The translations under genes and the position numbers were made by a program. Source: Epiperipatus broadwayi (lineage: Eukaryota; Onychophora; Udeonychophora; Euonychophora; Peripatidae). From it: a stretch of DNA of 64,000 nt. Where the stretch lies: positions 188,001 through 252,000 of the forward strand of contig JAQFVV010012512.1 of NCBI GenBank assembly GCA_028023455.1, written 5' to 3'. Position 1 is the stretch's first letter. The number at the start of each line of letters is the position of its first letter. The notes beneath the pieces are model-generated. The model was not told the DNA's origin. It saw only the letters and a list, made by a program, of their open reading frames with translations, and did not search any database. This document shows positions 13,051 to 28,299 of this stretch, piece after piece.

Positions 13051-15526
13051 TATAACTGCCATACAGGGCACCACTAGGCCATTTGAACCTAGAAAATTTA
13101 TATAGTAGGCAGATACGTAAGTTAATGATTCACATTTTTTACGTGTATATTTATTGCTACCGACAGCCCATGCTACTAGCTCATAGAGACACAGAGATTT
13201 AATATAAAACTTGCTTAAAAGAAGTATATTAATATTTAATAAAAACAAAAGAAATAAGCCACTGCCAGTAATTAACACACAACATTTATTAACACACATA
13301 TAAATAAAATTAAGGAATAAAATTTATTATGTTTATATTTAAATATTAATTTTTAAATTTTTAGTTTCAACAATTCACACAGATTTGTTTAATAATAGTT
13401 TTAAGAGTGTCGAGTATGAATAAACTACATAGATTGCATTTGAAAAGAAAATATTCTATCCCTTATTTAACCTTAGGCCAAAAGTTTGCAGCCAAACCAA
13501 CGTCAATCCATCTGATATATCAATGTATTCAATGCAGAATGAATATGACAGCACAAATACCATACTGTCAGGAATGTACATCTGAACAGCATGGTTATAG
13601 AAGACATTGACTCTCATCCAGACAGGAATACTACATCTGTCTGATGAGAAGAGCAATAAAAAAACTCCATAGTAAGGGACTGCATTTTCCATCTTACTAT
13701 CAAATTTCATATGCAAAAAGGGGGGTGCGGCATATAATGTGATCCTGCAGGAAGCGAATCTCATACTACATCTACTAATTACACCAATATATCCAATCAA
13801 TTGACCCAATTTAACAACAAAACAAATAACTTAAGATTACCCTCCCTTAAACTAACATGTATAACTTTACAAATCTATGCAGACATGCATGCCCGACTTA
13901 AATTTAACATTTATATAAGTTTGCACCCATGAATTTTATAAGTTTGTTTTATAATGTTGAGTATAGATAGACTACATAAATTACATGGTGAATAACATTT
14001 CAAAATAAACATAAATGATCAGAATATAAAGTCATTGATGTAATTGCAGAGGGAAATTTACAAGAAACCCAATGGCATTCAACATAAGATGCTGCATTGA
14101 CACCAATAACTTAAAAGACATCCGAATAAATACATTTTAAATACTCAATATAAGGTACTATTATTTACTGAATGTCTATATATTCTAATCAAATATGAAA
14201 ATAAAAACGTAATTAAATGATAACAAATATATGCAAGCATCTATACCCAACTTAAATTTAATGCATTTAAATAATTTATACAATAAATATTAATAAAAAA
14301 TGGAAATAATTTTTAGCAAACTCAAATTTATAAAAATTAAACATTAATAATTAATTTGAAAACTTAAAAGTCAGATAAAAGTTCATTTTAAAATTTAGGT
14401 TGGCTGAATATTAAAAGCTTGTCAAATCTTGACAAAAGTTTTTAATTACTTTTAAATTTATAGTTCATATCTTACAGTAGAAGAATCCCAATTCCCTTAA
14501 CCAATTCCCACAATGTCACTATTGGAAAACCGGTCTTTTGTTCTGGAGGTGGCCTTAGCTGGTTCATTCCTGGTACTATTTGATTGCAGAACCCATATGA
14601 TTGAGGGTCTGCAATAGTACCATTCATAATTCATCAGTCATTTTATTTGAAATAAAAGAGAGAGAGTGACAAGTGCGTCTTATCACCCCTCTCAAAAAAA
14701 ATCAAGCTGGAACTGTTTTAATTTGAATTTTTTTTTCTTTTATACCAATCATCCGGATTCACTGAACATAAGTTTCCTGTTCCAAATTTTTGTTAAGGTC
14801 TGAACATTTGTTTGCTGCTTCTATTGGACATCTAATTTCTTTGTTCTTTTATATATATATCCTTCATCTGACTTTTTATATAAGAGCCCCAAGGGCTAGT
14901 TTGCTTTTCGTTTAATTTATAAAACAATCATTTCCATTTATTGAGATTACATAGGAATATTTTAACAAAATATTTTATCTTTAGATCTTGTACTTTTTTT
15001 ATAAAAAAGTATGTTCAAATACTTTTTTTTATTTTATTTTTAAAAAAGTAAATACTTTTAAAGTTTTGCATCTGTGCGAATATATATACATACATTGAAC
15101 AACTCGTTTTAATTTTAGCTTTTATTTTTTTATTTACAAACTTATAAAAGAGTTTATTCTAATTTATATTAATGTAATAGCATATTATATACTGTTACAT
15201 ATCAGTAAACTTTCTCAAAAAACAAAAATGTTAAAAATAAAAGAATTTACTTAGTGTTAGTAATTACGTTACACAAATTAATTACGTATATACTAAACTT
15301 TTTTAAAAAAAAAAACAAAACTTTGGTTAGTAATTACATGCAAATATAATTATAAAAAAATGTTTTTTTTTAAGTGTCATAGCATCGGCCAGGACGCAAA
15401 CCTGCAACCCAGGCAACTGCCTGTTAGTGCAAGGTAGTCGCACTGACCTCTCAACCACCAATGCAAGACTAAAAAGTGTTTATTCTAATTTTAAATTAAT
15501 GTAACAGTACATTATATACCGTTACT
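13051..15526 (-). mobile_element. Decayed LTR element, subfamily B
   Basis: From 13051 (TATAACTGCC, a mutated terminus) to 15199 (TGTTACA) runs a diverged LTR in minus sense, sharing with subfamily A the block 'catttgaacctagaaaa', the 'gtaggcagatacgtaag' block and the 'ccactgccagtaattaac' block. It is followed by an interior relic (15200-15370) like the start of the 8876 interior, a SINE on the minus strand (15371-15470), and the first ~55 bases of a second LTR (15471-15526, ending CGTTAC). Most of the 5' LTR is therefore lost. TA tracts flank both ends. Confidence 0.78.
15371..15470 (-). mobile_element. tRNA-derived SINE, second copy
   Basis: The reverse complement starts CTTGCATTGGTGGTTGAGAG and ends GCTATGACACTTAA, matching the SINE at 2746-2850 throughout, with a box B-like GGTTTGCGTCC. 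The T-rich stretch at 15362-15371 is its A tail. It is inserted into the decayed LTR element. No perfect target duplication is visible. Confidence 0.82.
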
Positions 15527-15673
15527 ATATATATATTATAATACTATTAAATTGTGCTTTCACACTTCTAACGTAAAGCTATAACAACAAATTGAAAATT
15601 AAATTAAATGGCTGCATGCTTTCAAGAATAGTTTTATATTGGACAAACATAAAGTATAAATATACAGGTTATT

Positions 15674-15677
<4 letters not shown>

Positions 15678-15728
<51 letters not shown>
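15678..15728. repeat. (TA)n microsatellite followed by TGTAAC
   Basis: A pure TA tract ending directly at TGTAACTGGATG (15729), the same junction type as at the LTR insertions. No matching 3' end could be found for an element starting here. Confidence 0.9.
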
Positions 15729-15731
<3 letters not shown>

Positions 15732-15741
15732 AACTGGATGT

Positions 15742-18567
<2,826 letters not shown>

Positions 18568-18569
<2 letters not shown>

Positions 18570-18854
18570 AAATGGTAAATCTGATTCAGTTTTTCATTTC
18601 ACAATCCAATCCACCTAGCCACCTACTAATAGGGTTCACTTGAAACCTACATAGGTACAAATGTAAATAATGCCTGCATATAGAAATGTCTTTTTTTTTC
18701 AAATGTTCTTTTTTATTATTATTTATCATATTTCAACCAGAATTACCTTGGATAAATTGCTATAATCTATTTTGGGTATTATCTATATATCACATTGTTT
18801 TAGTTACATAACCAAATAATTTATTTTATTGAAAAAATTCAAAGTTAAGTTTTG

Positions 18855-18892
<38 letters not shown>

Positions 18893-18896
18893 AATA

Positions 18897-18927
<31 letters not shown>

Positions 18928-19900
18928 ATATTTTTATTAAAGAATCTAAGATGACCTTCCAAGAGATATTTGCCTCGATAAGGAGTTTTAAAAGAAATGT
19001 TAAAGTGGAAATGCATTGTAAATGTAATTAAATTACATAAAAAAAGGCAAATACTTTGGAATTTTAATTAATCTATTAATGGAAATTCTTCATCATTTAA
19101 ATAGATATAAAAAAAATAAGATTATACAAGAACCATTATTGATCCTTATCGATTTTCAAACTCTCTTAAAATAGCAATGAATGTATGTTTTCATTTCTCT
19201 CAGGCAGGATATGAAAGAAAATTGCCTTGGGTAGCAAATAGTTCAAATACTAGAGCCAGCTTATGAATAGTGGGTTTTTTTAAAAAAAAAAAAAAGAAAA
19301 GAAAAACAAAGAAAAGTTTAGAGTTGTCAACCATGACTAAACCCATCGTAATTTTAAAAACTTACAGTGGGTAGAAAGGGAAAACCACCACTGTTCTTTT
19401 CCTGGGACACCATCTTCTATATGCTGCTGCTATAATCCTGTCTTGGAAAAATGCCACTGGCTATCAAAGTTCGCCCATACTATCATTCTGGGGAATGTCC
19501 AGGTAAAAACTTAAGAAAAAACAAGAATTTCAATACTGTCATCTAAATCCAAACTTTTATTTATACTAACAGTAATGTAATTATATCTACTTAAATATTA
19601 AATATGTAAAGTTAACTTTTATTGTAAATATCTGTAATTGATTCTTTAACTCATTTAATTTTTTTATAATTCTCTTAAATAACTCAAGCTCATAATAGTT
19701 TAAATATTTTTTTTTAATATGAAAATATAATATTTATTTGTTTATACTGATTTCAGTAGTATAAATTTTTTTTTTTTTTAAACAAACTTCACTCGTGAGG
19801 GTTGTAAGATGATAATTTGCAAAAGAGCAAATTATGTTAAAAAGGAAGGGGGGAAGTCAGAAAAGAATGTATTTTCAAAGAAAATAAGTTGTTTTCTTTT
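18568..19900 (+). repeat. 1.3 kb repeat, copy 1 (possible 5' LTR)
   Basis: Matches 23369-25239 collinearly: it starts at the 'gaaatggtaaatctgattcag' block, passes the 'ctatcaaag' and 'ctggggaatgtc' blocks near 19465/24655 and ends in 'ttttcaaagaaaataag'. Copy 2 differs by two insertions absent here. Because copy 2 follows a retroelement integrase tail and a purine-rich AGAGGAGGG, the pair may be LTRs of one old element, but no PBS is evident after 19900 and the first 73 bp of the putative LTR are missing here. Confidence 0.7.
18858..18928. repeat. Interrupted (TA)n tract
   Basis: TA repeats broken by a short 'ttcaaa' segment. Copy 2 of the surrounding repeat has only a short TA run at the matching place, so the tract expanded after duplication. 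Confidence 0.9.
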
Positions 19901-20009
19901 GGGTAATCCACATGATATCTGTACAGTCGACATGGGCCTCCTGTAATTCCTATCTCTTCATTAGATACTGTTTTGCAATCACGGATGTACTGAACCCTTT
20001 TCATCGTGG
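19837..20009 (-). CDS. Exon-like open segment, unrecognised product
   Basis: On the minus strand a pyrimidine-rich acceptor ending in tgcctacag abuts position 20009. It is followed by an open frame reading TMKRVQYIRDCKTVSNEE.., then ITGGPCRLYRYHVDYP. Residue use is unusually balanced for this AT-rich DNA, with two cysteines. No good donor follows; the frame runs into the end of the 18568 repeat (19900) and stops at 19837, so a real exon may have been cut by that repeat. It could instead belong to the repeat's interior. I recognise no family. Confidence 0.35.
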
Positions 20010-20142
20010 CTGTAGGCATGCAAGTGACAGCAAAGCAGCTCATATGAACCTACATTTGTTTTTCTTTCTTTTGCATTCATATTATCATAACCCAACTTTG
20101 TTTCATTTTTCTTTTATTGCCTATCTAATACATAAGCCATAG

Positions 20143-21140
20143 AGAAATGATTCTACTGTTGGAGAATCTTCAGCCTGAGTAACCAATTCTTTTGTTTTAA
20201 TCTGTGGTTAATTAAACCTTGTTAATTAACCAAGTCACATTATAGATATATAAATAAAAATGACTAAGTTAAATGTCAAATCAATGTGGTTTTTGTGCTT
20301 GATAATTAACCATTTCTTAATAGCTTACAATTCTAAATATTGTAATGTTATTTTTAATAGCTTAATTCTGTTCCAGCAAGGTCCACTCTTAAAATAAATA
20401 AAAGATGTTATTTTAATGAGAATTAGTAGTTATTTGTAAAGAAAAGTAAAATAAATGATTTTCTTTTCTTTTTGTCATTTTTGAAAAGACGTCAAATTAT
20501 TTTTGATATAATTGTTTTTTGTTTTTTTTTGACATCATTTTGTTATATAATGTTTTAGCAGATTTAAATAAGAAAGAAAAATGGAATGGAAAATGTATGT
20601 ATATTAAAATATGTGGTCATTTAATTTGTTTTTTTTTTTTTTGTTTTGTTTAAATAACATAAAGCAATAATTTTGTGAAGGCTGTAATCAAATAAGAAAA
20701 TGACCGCTATATGTAAATATATCTTGCATGATGTGTTTTTGCATAAATCTACCTGTATAAATATTAAACTAATGTAGAAAATTTTTCCGTGAGCTTGAAT
20801 AAAAAAAAAAGTAAATTCAACAATTAATAAGTTAAAATATATGTATAAAACTAAATTTTCAGTGTGTTCGAATTATTTTATTTACTTTCTATTTTAGTTA
20901 GTATTTTATGTTAAGTCATATATATAAGTGCAACCACCCAAGATCTCATTAAATTATAATTATTGTGAATCTTATGCTCTAAGGCTCGACTCTGGGATGG
21001 TGAAAGTGAAGGACTGAGATGTGATCATTGAAAAATGTTATTGATTAGATCTTTGACTTGGGAATATAGGTAAATAGGGCAGAATCCATGATGTTCCTGA
21101 CTTATATATCTTGCACATGGTTGAACTCTAGGTACTTTAC
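20143..21140. other. AT-rich DNA, no supported feature
   Basis: Only homopolymer and AT-rich sequence, with short TA runs. Confidence 0.5.
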
Positions 21141-21220
21141 CTGTAATCTGGATCTTGTTGGGTCGATATATATTTTTCCGACTGGAACACCTTTTTTTCC
21201 CCCGGGTTTGGATGCCCAAA
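21141..21220 (-). CDS. Short exon-like segment, unrecognised
   Basis: A minus-strand 80 bp segment lies between an acceptor (ggccccacag at 21221 and up) and a strong donor (CAG/gtaaagt at 21140). It is open in the frame starting FGHPNPGEKKVFQSEK and is GC-richer than its surroundings. A second frame is also open, so the coding reading is ambiguous. No homologue is recognised. Confidence 0.25.
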
Positions 21221-21858
21221 CTGTGGGGCCTTTAGATAAATACATATACTCTGATTAATAAATATGTTTATAGATATAAAATATGAGAAATATACATGTA
21301 TTTTTTTGGATTTGTTTTGGTGGTAGAAAATAAAAATTATTTTTCCACAAATAGCTGATACCCAAAGTTTAAGAGATGATATATATGCACAGACTCAAAA
21401 AGAGGAGAAAGGGAAGAAAATATATGTGTGAGATTTTTTTCTGATATTTTTTATATATAAAAATGTAAAATAAAAATAAAAATAAACCAAATCCTGTATG
21501 TTTTGATGTAAAATAAACAACTCCTCTGAGTCTGCAGAATATTTTGCTATATAAATAACTAGATGAAAACATTGTAATAGCAACAGATGGTGATTAATAA
21601 GAGACTTGTGAGAACAAAATGTTAATAAGAAAGCATGTGTACTGTTGGCTGATGCTCTTACAAAAAAATTGCCAATGGTTTAATTGAGTCCTTACAAACT
21701 GAAAACAGTGTAATATAAGATTTGAACCTGGAGAAATGAAATTGGATAGAGAGTCGATAAAACCTAAGTGTAAAAAATAAATCATGTTAACTGATTGTTA
21801 CCAGTCAAGTGAGGCAGAATCAATGCCAAATCTGTCCAACCACAGGTGCAATAAAAAT

Positions 21859-22081
<223 letters not shown>

Positions 22082-22371
22082 TTAGCATTTAGATGTAAGA
22101 AAATAGCTGAGTGGCAATTAGTATAATTTTGTAAATAAAGGCAGCAGATAGATCAGGAGATGAGTTAAATAGGGAAAAGGATAAGTGGTATGATGGGAGA
22201 TGATATTAGGAGGGAAGGGTGGTGCATCCCATTAAAGTTATATATAGAGAAAAAGAAGAAAATTTTGTTTTCATAATAAATGAACAGAGAAAAGAGCAGT
22301 CAGAATAAGAGTTCAATATTTTTTTAAGTAAAAGTGTGTTGAAAATTGAATATAAATTTTTTTATTTAGAA

Positions 22372-23130
22372 ATGGATCTGACAAAAGAAGAGCAGGTGGA
22401 TGATCAACAGGGAGATTCTGAAGAGAAAATGCTTAATGACACATTCAACCTAAACAGTACTGAAGTCCCTATTAAGAATTCAAAGAAGTTGATGTTTGAG
22501 ATGAACCCCATGATGAAAGAAAACTTAACAATGATGATGAATAGCTTGATGCCAACAATGATGCATGACATCAAGGAAGTGATGTAAAAGCACCAAGAAG
22601 AGGTAATAAAAAGAATACTGGAAGCAGAAGAATGCCAGACAGAAAGGATCCAGCACTTAATGCAAGGACTGATCAAGAGAGACACAATATTAAAGAGGGG
22701 AATGGAAAGTATTACTAGAGACAAACCAACCCAAAAAGACTTAGGGAGAAAAAACAGTAAAAACTCAGATTTCAGATGATGGTAACCAAAGCCAGGATCA
22801 AACACCTACCAAAGAAATAGAAGCAAATAGGAATATCACAGACAATAAAATCCAAACCCCATCAAGTCACTCACGGATTCCATCATTGACATCATGACTG
22901 ATCCACATCCAGATATTCCAATGTGATATGGTATGACTTACAGCACCAAAACCAAGTAATGTGATGAAGAGGGAATTCAGAAAATCCTTCCCACTTTACC
23001 AAGGCCCCTACAAGATCCAAAGAAAATGTCAGGATAATGCATTTTTATTAGAAGTAGAACAATGGAACAGAGGAACTTTTAATGCAAGGCATTTAAAGCC
23101 ATATGTCCCACCAGATCTGGGGAAATAGTG
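22372..23130 (+). pseudogene. Ty3/gypsy-like polyprotein relic, internally deleted
   Basis: An open frame from 22372 (start MDLTKEEQVDD, stop at 22585) and the following ~250 bp encode Lys/Glu/Met-rich, helix-forming sequence such as a Gag N-terminal region. From about 22960 the frame reads REFRKSFPLYQGPYKIQRKC, then ..RGTFNARHLKPYVPP. This is the integrase C-terminal tail of Ty3/gypsy elements (family pattern GPYKI...RG.[YF]..RHLKPY). Protease, RT, RNase H and the integrase core are missing between the two, so this is a deletion derivative. The tail is followed by AGAGGAGGG (23287-23295) and TGTTC, a plausible polypurine tract/LTR junction. A similar tail (RGAYNAKVLRSY) is found at 54.6-55.0 kb. 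Confidence 0.65.
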
Positions 23131-23847
23131 TAAATTAATCAAGCCAGATTGACATGTCAGGGAAGAAAATACATTCATATAACTGGACCAAGAAACTAAA
23201 TGGAAATTTTTAGATATACAAACAAGACTAATAAGAAATGCCTAAATCTAAAGGAAAGAAAATTTTAAACATGGTATTTAAAGGTTAGAGGAGGGTGTTC
23301 AATAACTGGTTGGGACTCTGTGGACTGGTAGATTTCAATATATATATTCTCATAAGTGGGGACATGTGAAATGGTAAATCTGATTCAGATTTTCATTTCA
23401 CAATCCAATCCACTTAGTCATGTACTAATAGGGTTCAATTGCAACCTGCATAGGCACAAATGTAAACAATGCCTGTATATAGAAATACATTTTTTAAATA
23501 TTATTTATCATATTTCAACCAAAATTACCTTGGATAAATTGCTATAATCTATTTTGGGTAATATATCTATATATTACATTGTTTTAGTTACATAACCAAA
23601 TAATTTATTTTATTGAAAAAAATTCAAAATTAAGTTTTGAATTTTATATGTATTTTATATATATGTTTAAAGTATTTTTTCAGTAAAGAATCTAAGATGC
23701 CTTCCAAGATATTTTTGTCTCAATAAGGAGTTTTAAAAGAAATGTTAGAGCGGAAATGCATTGTAAATGAAAAATTAAATTACATAGAAAAAAAATACTT
23801 TGGAATTTACATTAATCCATTAATAAAAATTCTCATTGTTTAAATAG

Positions 23848-24306
23848 TAACACTTCAAACACATGATAAAGTCTTTGGAAAAGATAGAATGGCCATCTAT
23901 CTTTTCGAACCCAAATGCTTTTGTATGGGCAAATCTTAAGTGTTTGAAAGTGAAAGCATGAAGATATTAAATAATCACTTTAAATTACTATTACATGCTT
24001 GAATGAAAGACGCTAATAAAATTTACTAGAATTTATGATACATCATTCTTATTTGAAATTAAATGTATGTAAATAAATCATTTTATTTTTATATAGCGAG
24101 ATGTTTATAAACTGTAATATTTAAACAGCAGTAAGCTGTTGCACATGTGCTTTGAAGATTTTAACTTTATCATGTGTTTGAAGTGTTAGTATTCATTCAT
24201 TTATAATTATGATCTTCAAAGCGCATGTGCAACAGCTTAATGCTGTTTAAATATTACAGTTTATAAACATCACGTTATATAAAAATAAAATGATTTGTTT
24301 AAATAG
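23848..24306. mobile_element. Fold-back insertion with 12 bp target duplication
   Basis: The 12-mer TTGTTTAAATAG occurs at 23836-23847 and again at 24295-24306, while copy 1 of the host repeat (about 19100) has a single 'catttaaatag'. The insert carries ~88 bp inverted arms (24071-24159 with 24212-24300) with few mismatches, and a second inverted pair, 'aacacttcaaacacatg' (23849) with its complement ending near 24188. A relative lies at 43285-43560. The 12 bp duplication is longer than usual for DNA transposons. Confidence 0.8.
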
Positions 24307-24955
24307 ATATAAAAAAATAAAATTATACAAGAACCATTATTGATCCTTAATGAGGTTCAAATTTTCTTAAAATAGCAATGAATGTATATTTTCTTTTGTC
24401 TCAGGCAGGATATGAAAGAAAATCACCTGGGTAGCAAATAGTTCAAATACTAGAGCCAACATATAAATAGTCTTTTTTTTTTAAAGAAAAAAAGAAGAGA
24501 AAAGTTTAGAGTTGCCAATCGTCACTACGTCCATCATAATTTTGAAAATGTACAGTGAGTATAAATGGAAAACCACCACCATTCCTTCATGGGACACCAT
24601 CTCCTATTTGCTGCTGCTATAGTCGTCTGTCTCTCGGAAGAATGCCACTAGCTATCAAAGCTCTCCTGTACTGTCAATCTGGGGAATGTCTAGGTAAGCT
24701 AAAGAACAAGCAAGAATTTCAATCCTGTTGTTTATATCCAAATCTTTTATTTAAACTAACTTTAATGTAATTATATCTACTTAAATCTTAAATATGTAAA
24801 GTTAACTTTCATCGTAAATATCTGTAATTGAATCTTTAACCCATTTAAATTATTTATAATTCTCTTAAATAACTCAAGCTCACAATAATTTAGATATTTT
24901 TATTTTTAATATGAAAACATATTATTTATTTGTTTATACTAATTTCAGTAGTATA

Positions 24956-25097
24956 CAAAATTAACAAAGCGTATGCTACACTTGAATGAGAAGCTATAAA
25001 GATACACAGAAATTATTACACGCTAAGCGCTTTCGAGGTCTTTTGCCTCATATTCATAGCGGTACTGTGAGCTGCAGAATGAAAAAAAAATAGTATA
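24956..25097 (+). mobile_element. Short retroposon with A tail, 7 bp target duplication
   Basis: A 135 bp insert absent from copy 1 (about 19760), flanked by TAGTATA (24949-24955 and 25091-25097) and ending in GAAAAAAAAA. On the minus strand it contains ATGA, then GAGG-CAAAAGA-CCTC, then GAAA and the palindrome AGCGCT, flanked by complementary CGCT/AGCG. That is a hammerhead-like arrangement, but in antisense to the A tail and with a non-canonical core. Confidence 0.75.
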
Positions 25098-25417
25098 AAT
25101 TTTATGTTTTTTTTTAATCAAACTTCACTTGTGAGGGTTGTGAGATGATAATTTGTGAAAGAGTTAATTATATTAAAAAGGTGGGGAAGGAGGTCAGCGA
25201 AGAAAGTATTTTCAAAGAAAATAAGATGTTTTCTTTTTCTCACCAGTGAAGTTATGTTAAATATGTATATATTAAAATGTACTCACATTAATAACTAAAT
25301 AAATTTTGCTAATGACTTCCCAGGATGAAATTTTATAAATTTAGATTGTTTTAAAATGGGATAAAAGTAAAATGTATTATATTTTGTCCTGGCTTAGTGA
25401 AAGCATGAGTTGAACTT

Positions 25418-25778
25418 TGTATAATATACGATGTAAGCATGTAAATTCAAATACTTAAACCAAGACAATTAAAATAAAGCTCTTGATAAAAAAATCACAG
25501 TAAAATGGTTAGAGATTGATATTACAAATAAGATTATAATATCAGTGTACCATAACTAAAGTAAATGGATACGCAAAGATAACTGCATTTGCATATAATA
25601 TTTGAGCATATGAACATTTATCTTGTACCTAATTATTGTAATTGCTTAAAAAAGTTAAAATGAAGTCATCATTTTATTTTATTAAATTCTCATTATTATA
25701 AAGTTTGTTGTTGTCTTATTAATTTATTGCAGACACATATACAGCAAGTAACCATAAATCTTGCCCCTGTATATAGCA
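25418..25778 (+). repeat. 5' LTR of the Ty3/gypsy relic
   Basis: Starts TGTATAATATACG and ends CTGTATATAGCA. Its last ~100 bp match the other LTR well (the 'tgtcttattaatttattgcaga' block and 'cataaatcttgc'); the first half is much more diverged, so the start is approximate. Confidence 0.65.
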
Positions 25779-26377
25779 TAATAGCGTGAGTCAACACTTG
25801 AAAGGCTGTAGTTGTCCGTTTATGATGAATTTGTGTAATTTATAGTTGACAAAGAATACAAGCAATATGAATGGATTAAGTATAATGATGGCAATGTTGA
25901 ATAGTATTTTCTGCAAGTTTGATATTAACAACACATGAGCATAGACAGTTTATGTCAAGCACATCGAGAATTGAAGACAATTCAAAATAGCTATACTTTT
26001 GTTATTTGCTTGCAAGAATGTTGTGTGACCCAAACAAATTGTGATGACATCCCACATGAAAAGCTGAAATAGAAGCTAAATGTGTATTTCCAGATAACAA
26101 TGTTTGAAATGGATAACCAGCTACAGTTTAAGTTGAGAAAGAAATTACCTCATGAGTGGTATATAGATAAATATCACACTTTGCACACTCACAAAACAAT
26201 ACCAATTTACCTCCTAGTTAGAAGGCATATTGATTGACTAACTATTGTTTAAAATGTCTGACCATGGCTTGAGGAAATCTTTATGCAGCAAATCTGAATT
26301 CTAAGATACTTCTCAAAAAATATTTGGCACAGGAAGTAATGTAAAAATAAGCATCAGAATTTCATACTTTACTCAGA

Positions 26378-26623
26378 GTGCAGAGTGACTTGATTATTGT
26401 GAATAAAGCACAAGCTGTATCTACAAATTCAAAGACAGAAAAGGAAGGTTTGACTTGTTATTGCTGTGATGTAAAAGGTTATGTTAAGAAATTTTGTAAA
26501 TTTAAAATGAAGAAATGCAGTGTCTGTAAATTTAAATGTCATTTAGCTTTTGCCTGCAGAAATAAAGAGAAGAGTTGTGAAATGCAGTTGTGTCTGTACT
26601 TTAAATCACAGGGTACATATTAA
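26378..26623 (+). pseudogene. gag nucleocapsid relic with two zinc knuckles
   Basis: An 81-codon frame contains CYCCDVKGYVKKFC, a CCHC knuckle whose histidine is replaced by tyrosine, followed by an intact CX2CX4HX4C knuckle, CSVCKFKCHLAFAC. Paired knuckles with this spacing are typical of the nucleocapsid part of Ty3/gypsy Gag, which binds genomic RNA. Upstream (26090-26370) shows Gag-like fragments in several frames. Downstream to 27240, weak protease/linker matches (for example ..LGRNLFCLLRI near 26925) suggest the usual order but are too broken to call. Confidence 0.75.
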
Positions 26624-27245
26624 TAGAGTGAACATCAATTAATAAGAATAATGACACAGATAGTGGCCATATTGATATAGATATTATTGTCTGTTAAAGT
26701 AAAATTACAATGGAATTGAACAGCACTTGTCTTTCTTTGTTGTCATATAAAGATTGTACAAAAATAATGGCAGCAGTAAATGAAAATGCACACTTCATAA
26801 GACACATGTATTAATCACAGATGTGAATGGTAACAATTTACATATGTGAGGAAGCTTATTTGTGTGGTTAATAATGCTAAAGATATTTTACCAAAATACA
26901 TTGTGAAGTATAATTCAAGTTTTCAACTAGGAAGGAATTTGTTTTGTCTACTGAGAATTCATCTTACAATAATTAAAAGATTTCAGTTACAAACAGAAGG
27001 AAGAAAGATGACTTCCCATTTATTTAAGCCAAGATTAGCTAAATTATAAACATGGCCAGTGGATATTGAAATAGTAAGGGACAATCAACCTGTAGTATGT
27101 GAACATGGTCAATAAATGTGTTTTGTCACCAGTTAAAGTTTTACTATGGGCTATACTAATAGTTGTAATTATGAAACCAGCTAGTACTATTAATTTCTGT
27201 GTAAATTATGATGATATACTTAATAAATTCATTAATAAATGATCA

Positions 27246-27510
27246 TATCCAGTGCCAAGTGCATACAAAGTTTTATTATCACTTCAGAATGTGCCACACT
27301 TCACAAATATTGATTTAAAGTCTGCATTCCATCAAACACCAATTGCATATAGAACTTCTGAACTGCTCACCATAAATATCCATCTGACACTTCATAAATG
27401 CAAAAAGTTGGCTTATGGGATTATGCTTATTCCAAACGTATTTTAAGCAAGAATGGAAGGTTTATTTCAAGTCATAGAATAAGTATTTATTTAGATGATA
27501 TTAAATAACT
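27246..27510 (+). pseudogene. Reverse transcriptase relic (Ty3/gypsy)
   Basis: The frame reads FTNIDLKSAFHQTPIA, then ELLTINIHL..LAYGI..P..F, the fingers/palm region with the first catalytic aspartate (D in NIDLKSAFH). The second catalytic block survives in another frame as SIYLDDI near 27480-27500. These match the RT of metazoan gypsy elements, which copies the element RNA into DNA. Stops and at least one frameshift separate the blocks, so no active enzyme is possible. Confidence 0.85.
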
Positions 27511-27689
27511 GCTCAAATAGAAGTTGTTTAAGACTAGACAAAGTCATAGCTAGAATTAATTCTTTAAATGTATATAAACTGGGTCTTGTTATAAACCAGA
27601 AAGAGTACTTAACCCAGAATAAGTTAGAACTTTAATAAAGCAAAAGATTTACTAATATATAGGAAGCTTGTTGTACATTATAACAGTGA

Positions 27690-28080
27690 TGAAGAAGTGA
27701 TAATTACAACTGATGCATCTATTTTTGAGTTGGAATTGTCAGTTCACATTTCTGTTGTGAAGACAAATGCTCTATTGAGTATACCTCAATGACTCTGACA
27801 GCTGCTGAAAAAAATTGTAGTCAATAAAGAATATGTGGTTATAATAGTCAGTGTTAAAAAGTGACATCAATATGTATGTGAACATAAATTCTTAATTTAC
27901 ATGAATCATTGTCCATTACTGGAAATTTTTGGACATGATAATAAAACTCCTGTACACACCAACACATGTTTGATTACTGGATTTATTTGTTAGCAGAATA
28001 TTATTATGTATTAATTTACAAGCCTGGAAAAAATATTCACTTTGATGCTTTATTGTATTTTCTAGATGCTTGTGAAATCC
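27690..28080 (+). pseudogene. RNase H relic (Ty3/gypsy)
   Basis: Broken frames give ITTDAS (catalytic D), LTAAEKN (catalytic E) and, further on, LLAEYYYVLIYKPGKNIHFDAL, in the spacing of gypsy RNase H and its connection to integrase. Three or more frame changes are needed, so this is a relic. Confidence 0.75.
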
Positions 28081-28299
28081 AGCAAAATTGTATAGAAACA
28101 AATTATATCAACACTTGGAAATTAAAACCAGTAAATAGCTCTGGGATTGACAAATGGACTAATGATGATCCTGGATATAAGAACTTGAGAAATACATTCA
28201 ATTCAGATGGTCTAAAAGTTGACCAAATCACATTGCAAGACACATCTAGAATGCTTATTAAAGTGGAGTATGTATAGTGGCTGTATTCTAATGATTGAT

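Larger units (their letters stand above)
23369..25239 (+). repeat. 1.3 kb repeat, copy 2, with two insertions
   Basis: Collinear with 18568-19900 after removing inserts at 23848-24306 and 24956-25097. If it is a 3' LTR, it starts at TGTTCAATAACTGG (23296). Inside both copies a GC-richer block ends in a good splice-donor string (CAG/gtaaaa at 19499; TAG/gtaagc at 24690). The 71-codon ORF at 24555 is not kept open in copy 1. Confidence 0.7.

Noticed and set aside
22404-22805. 133-codon minus-strand ORF
   Set aside because: It is the antisense shadow of the Gag-like plus-strand relic.
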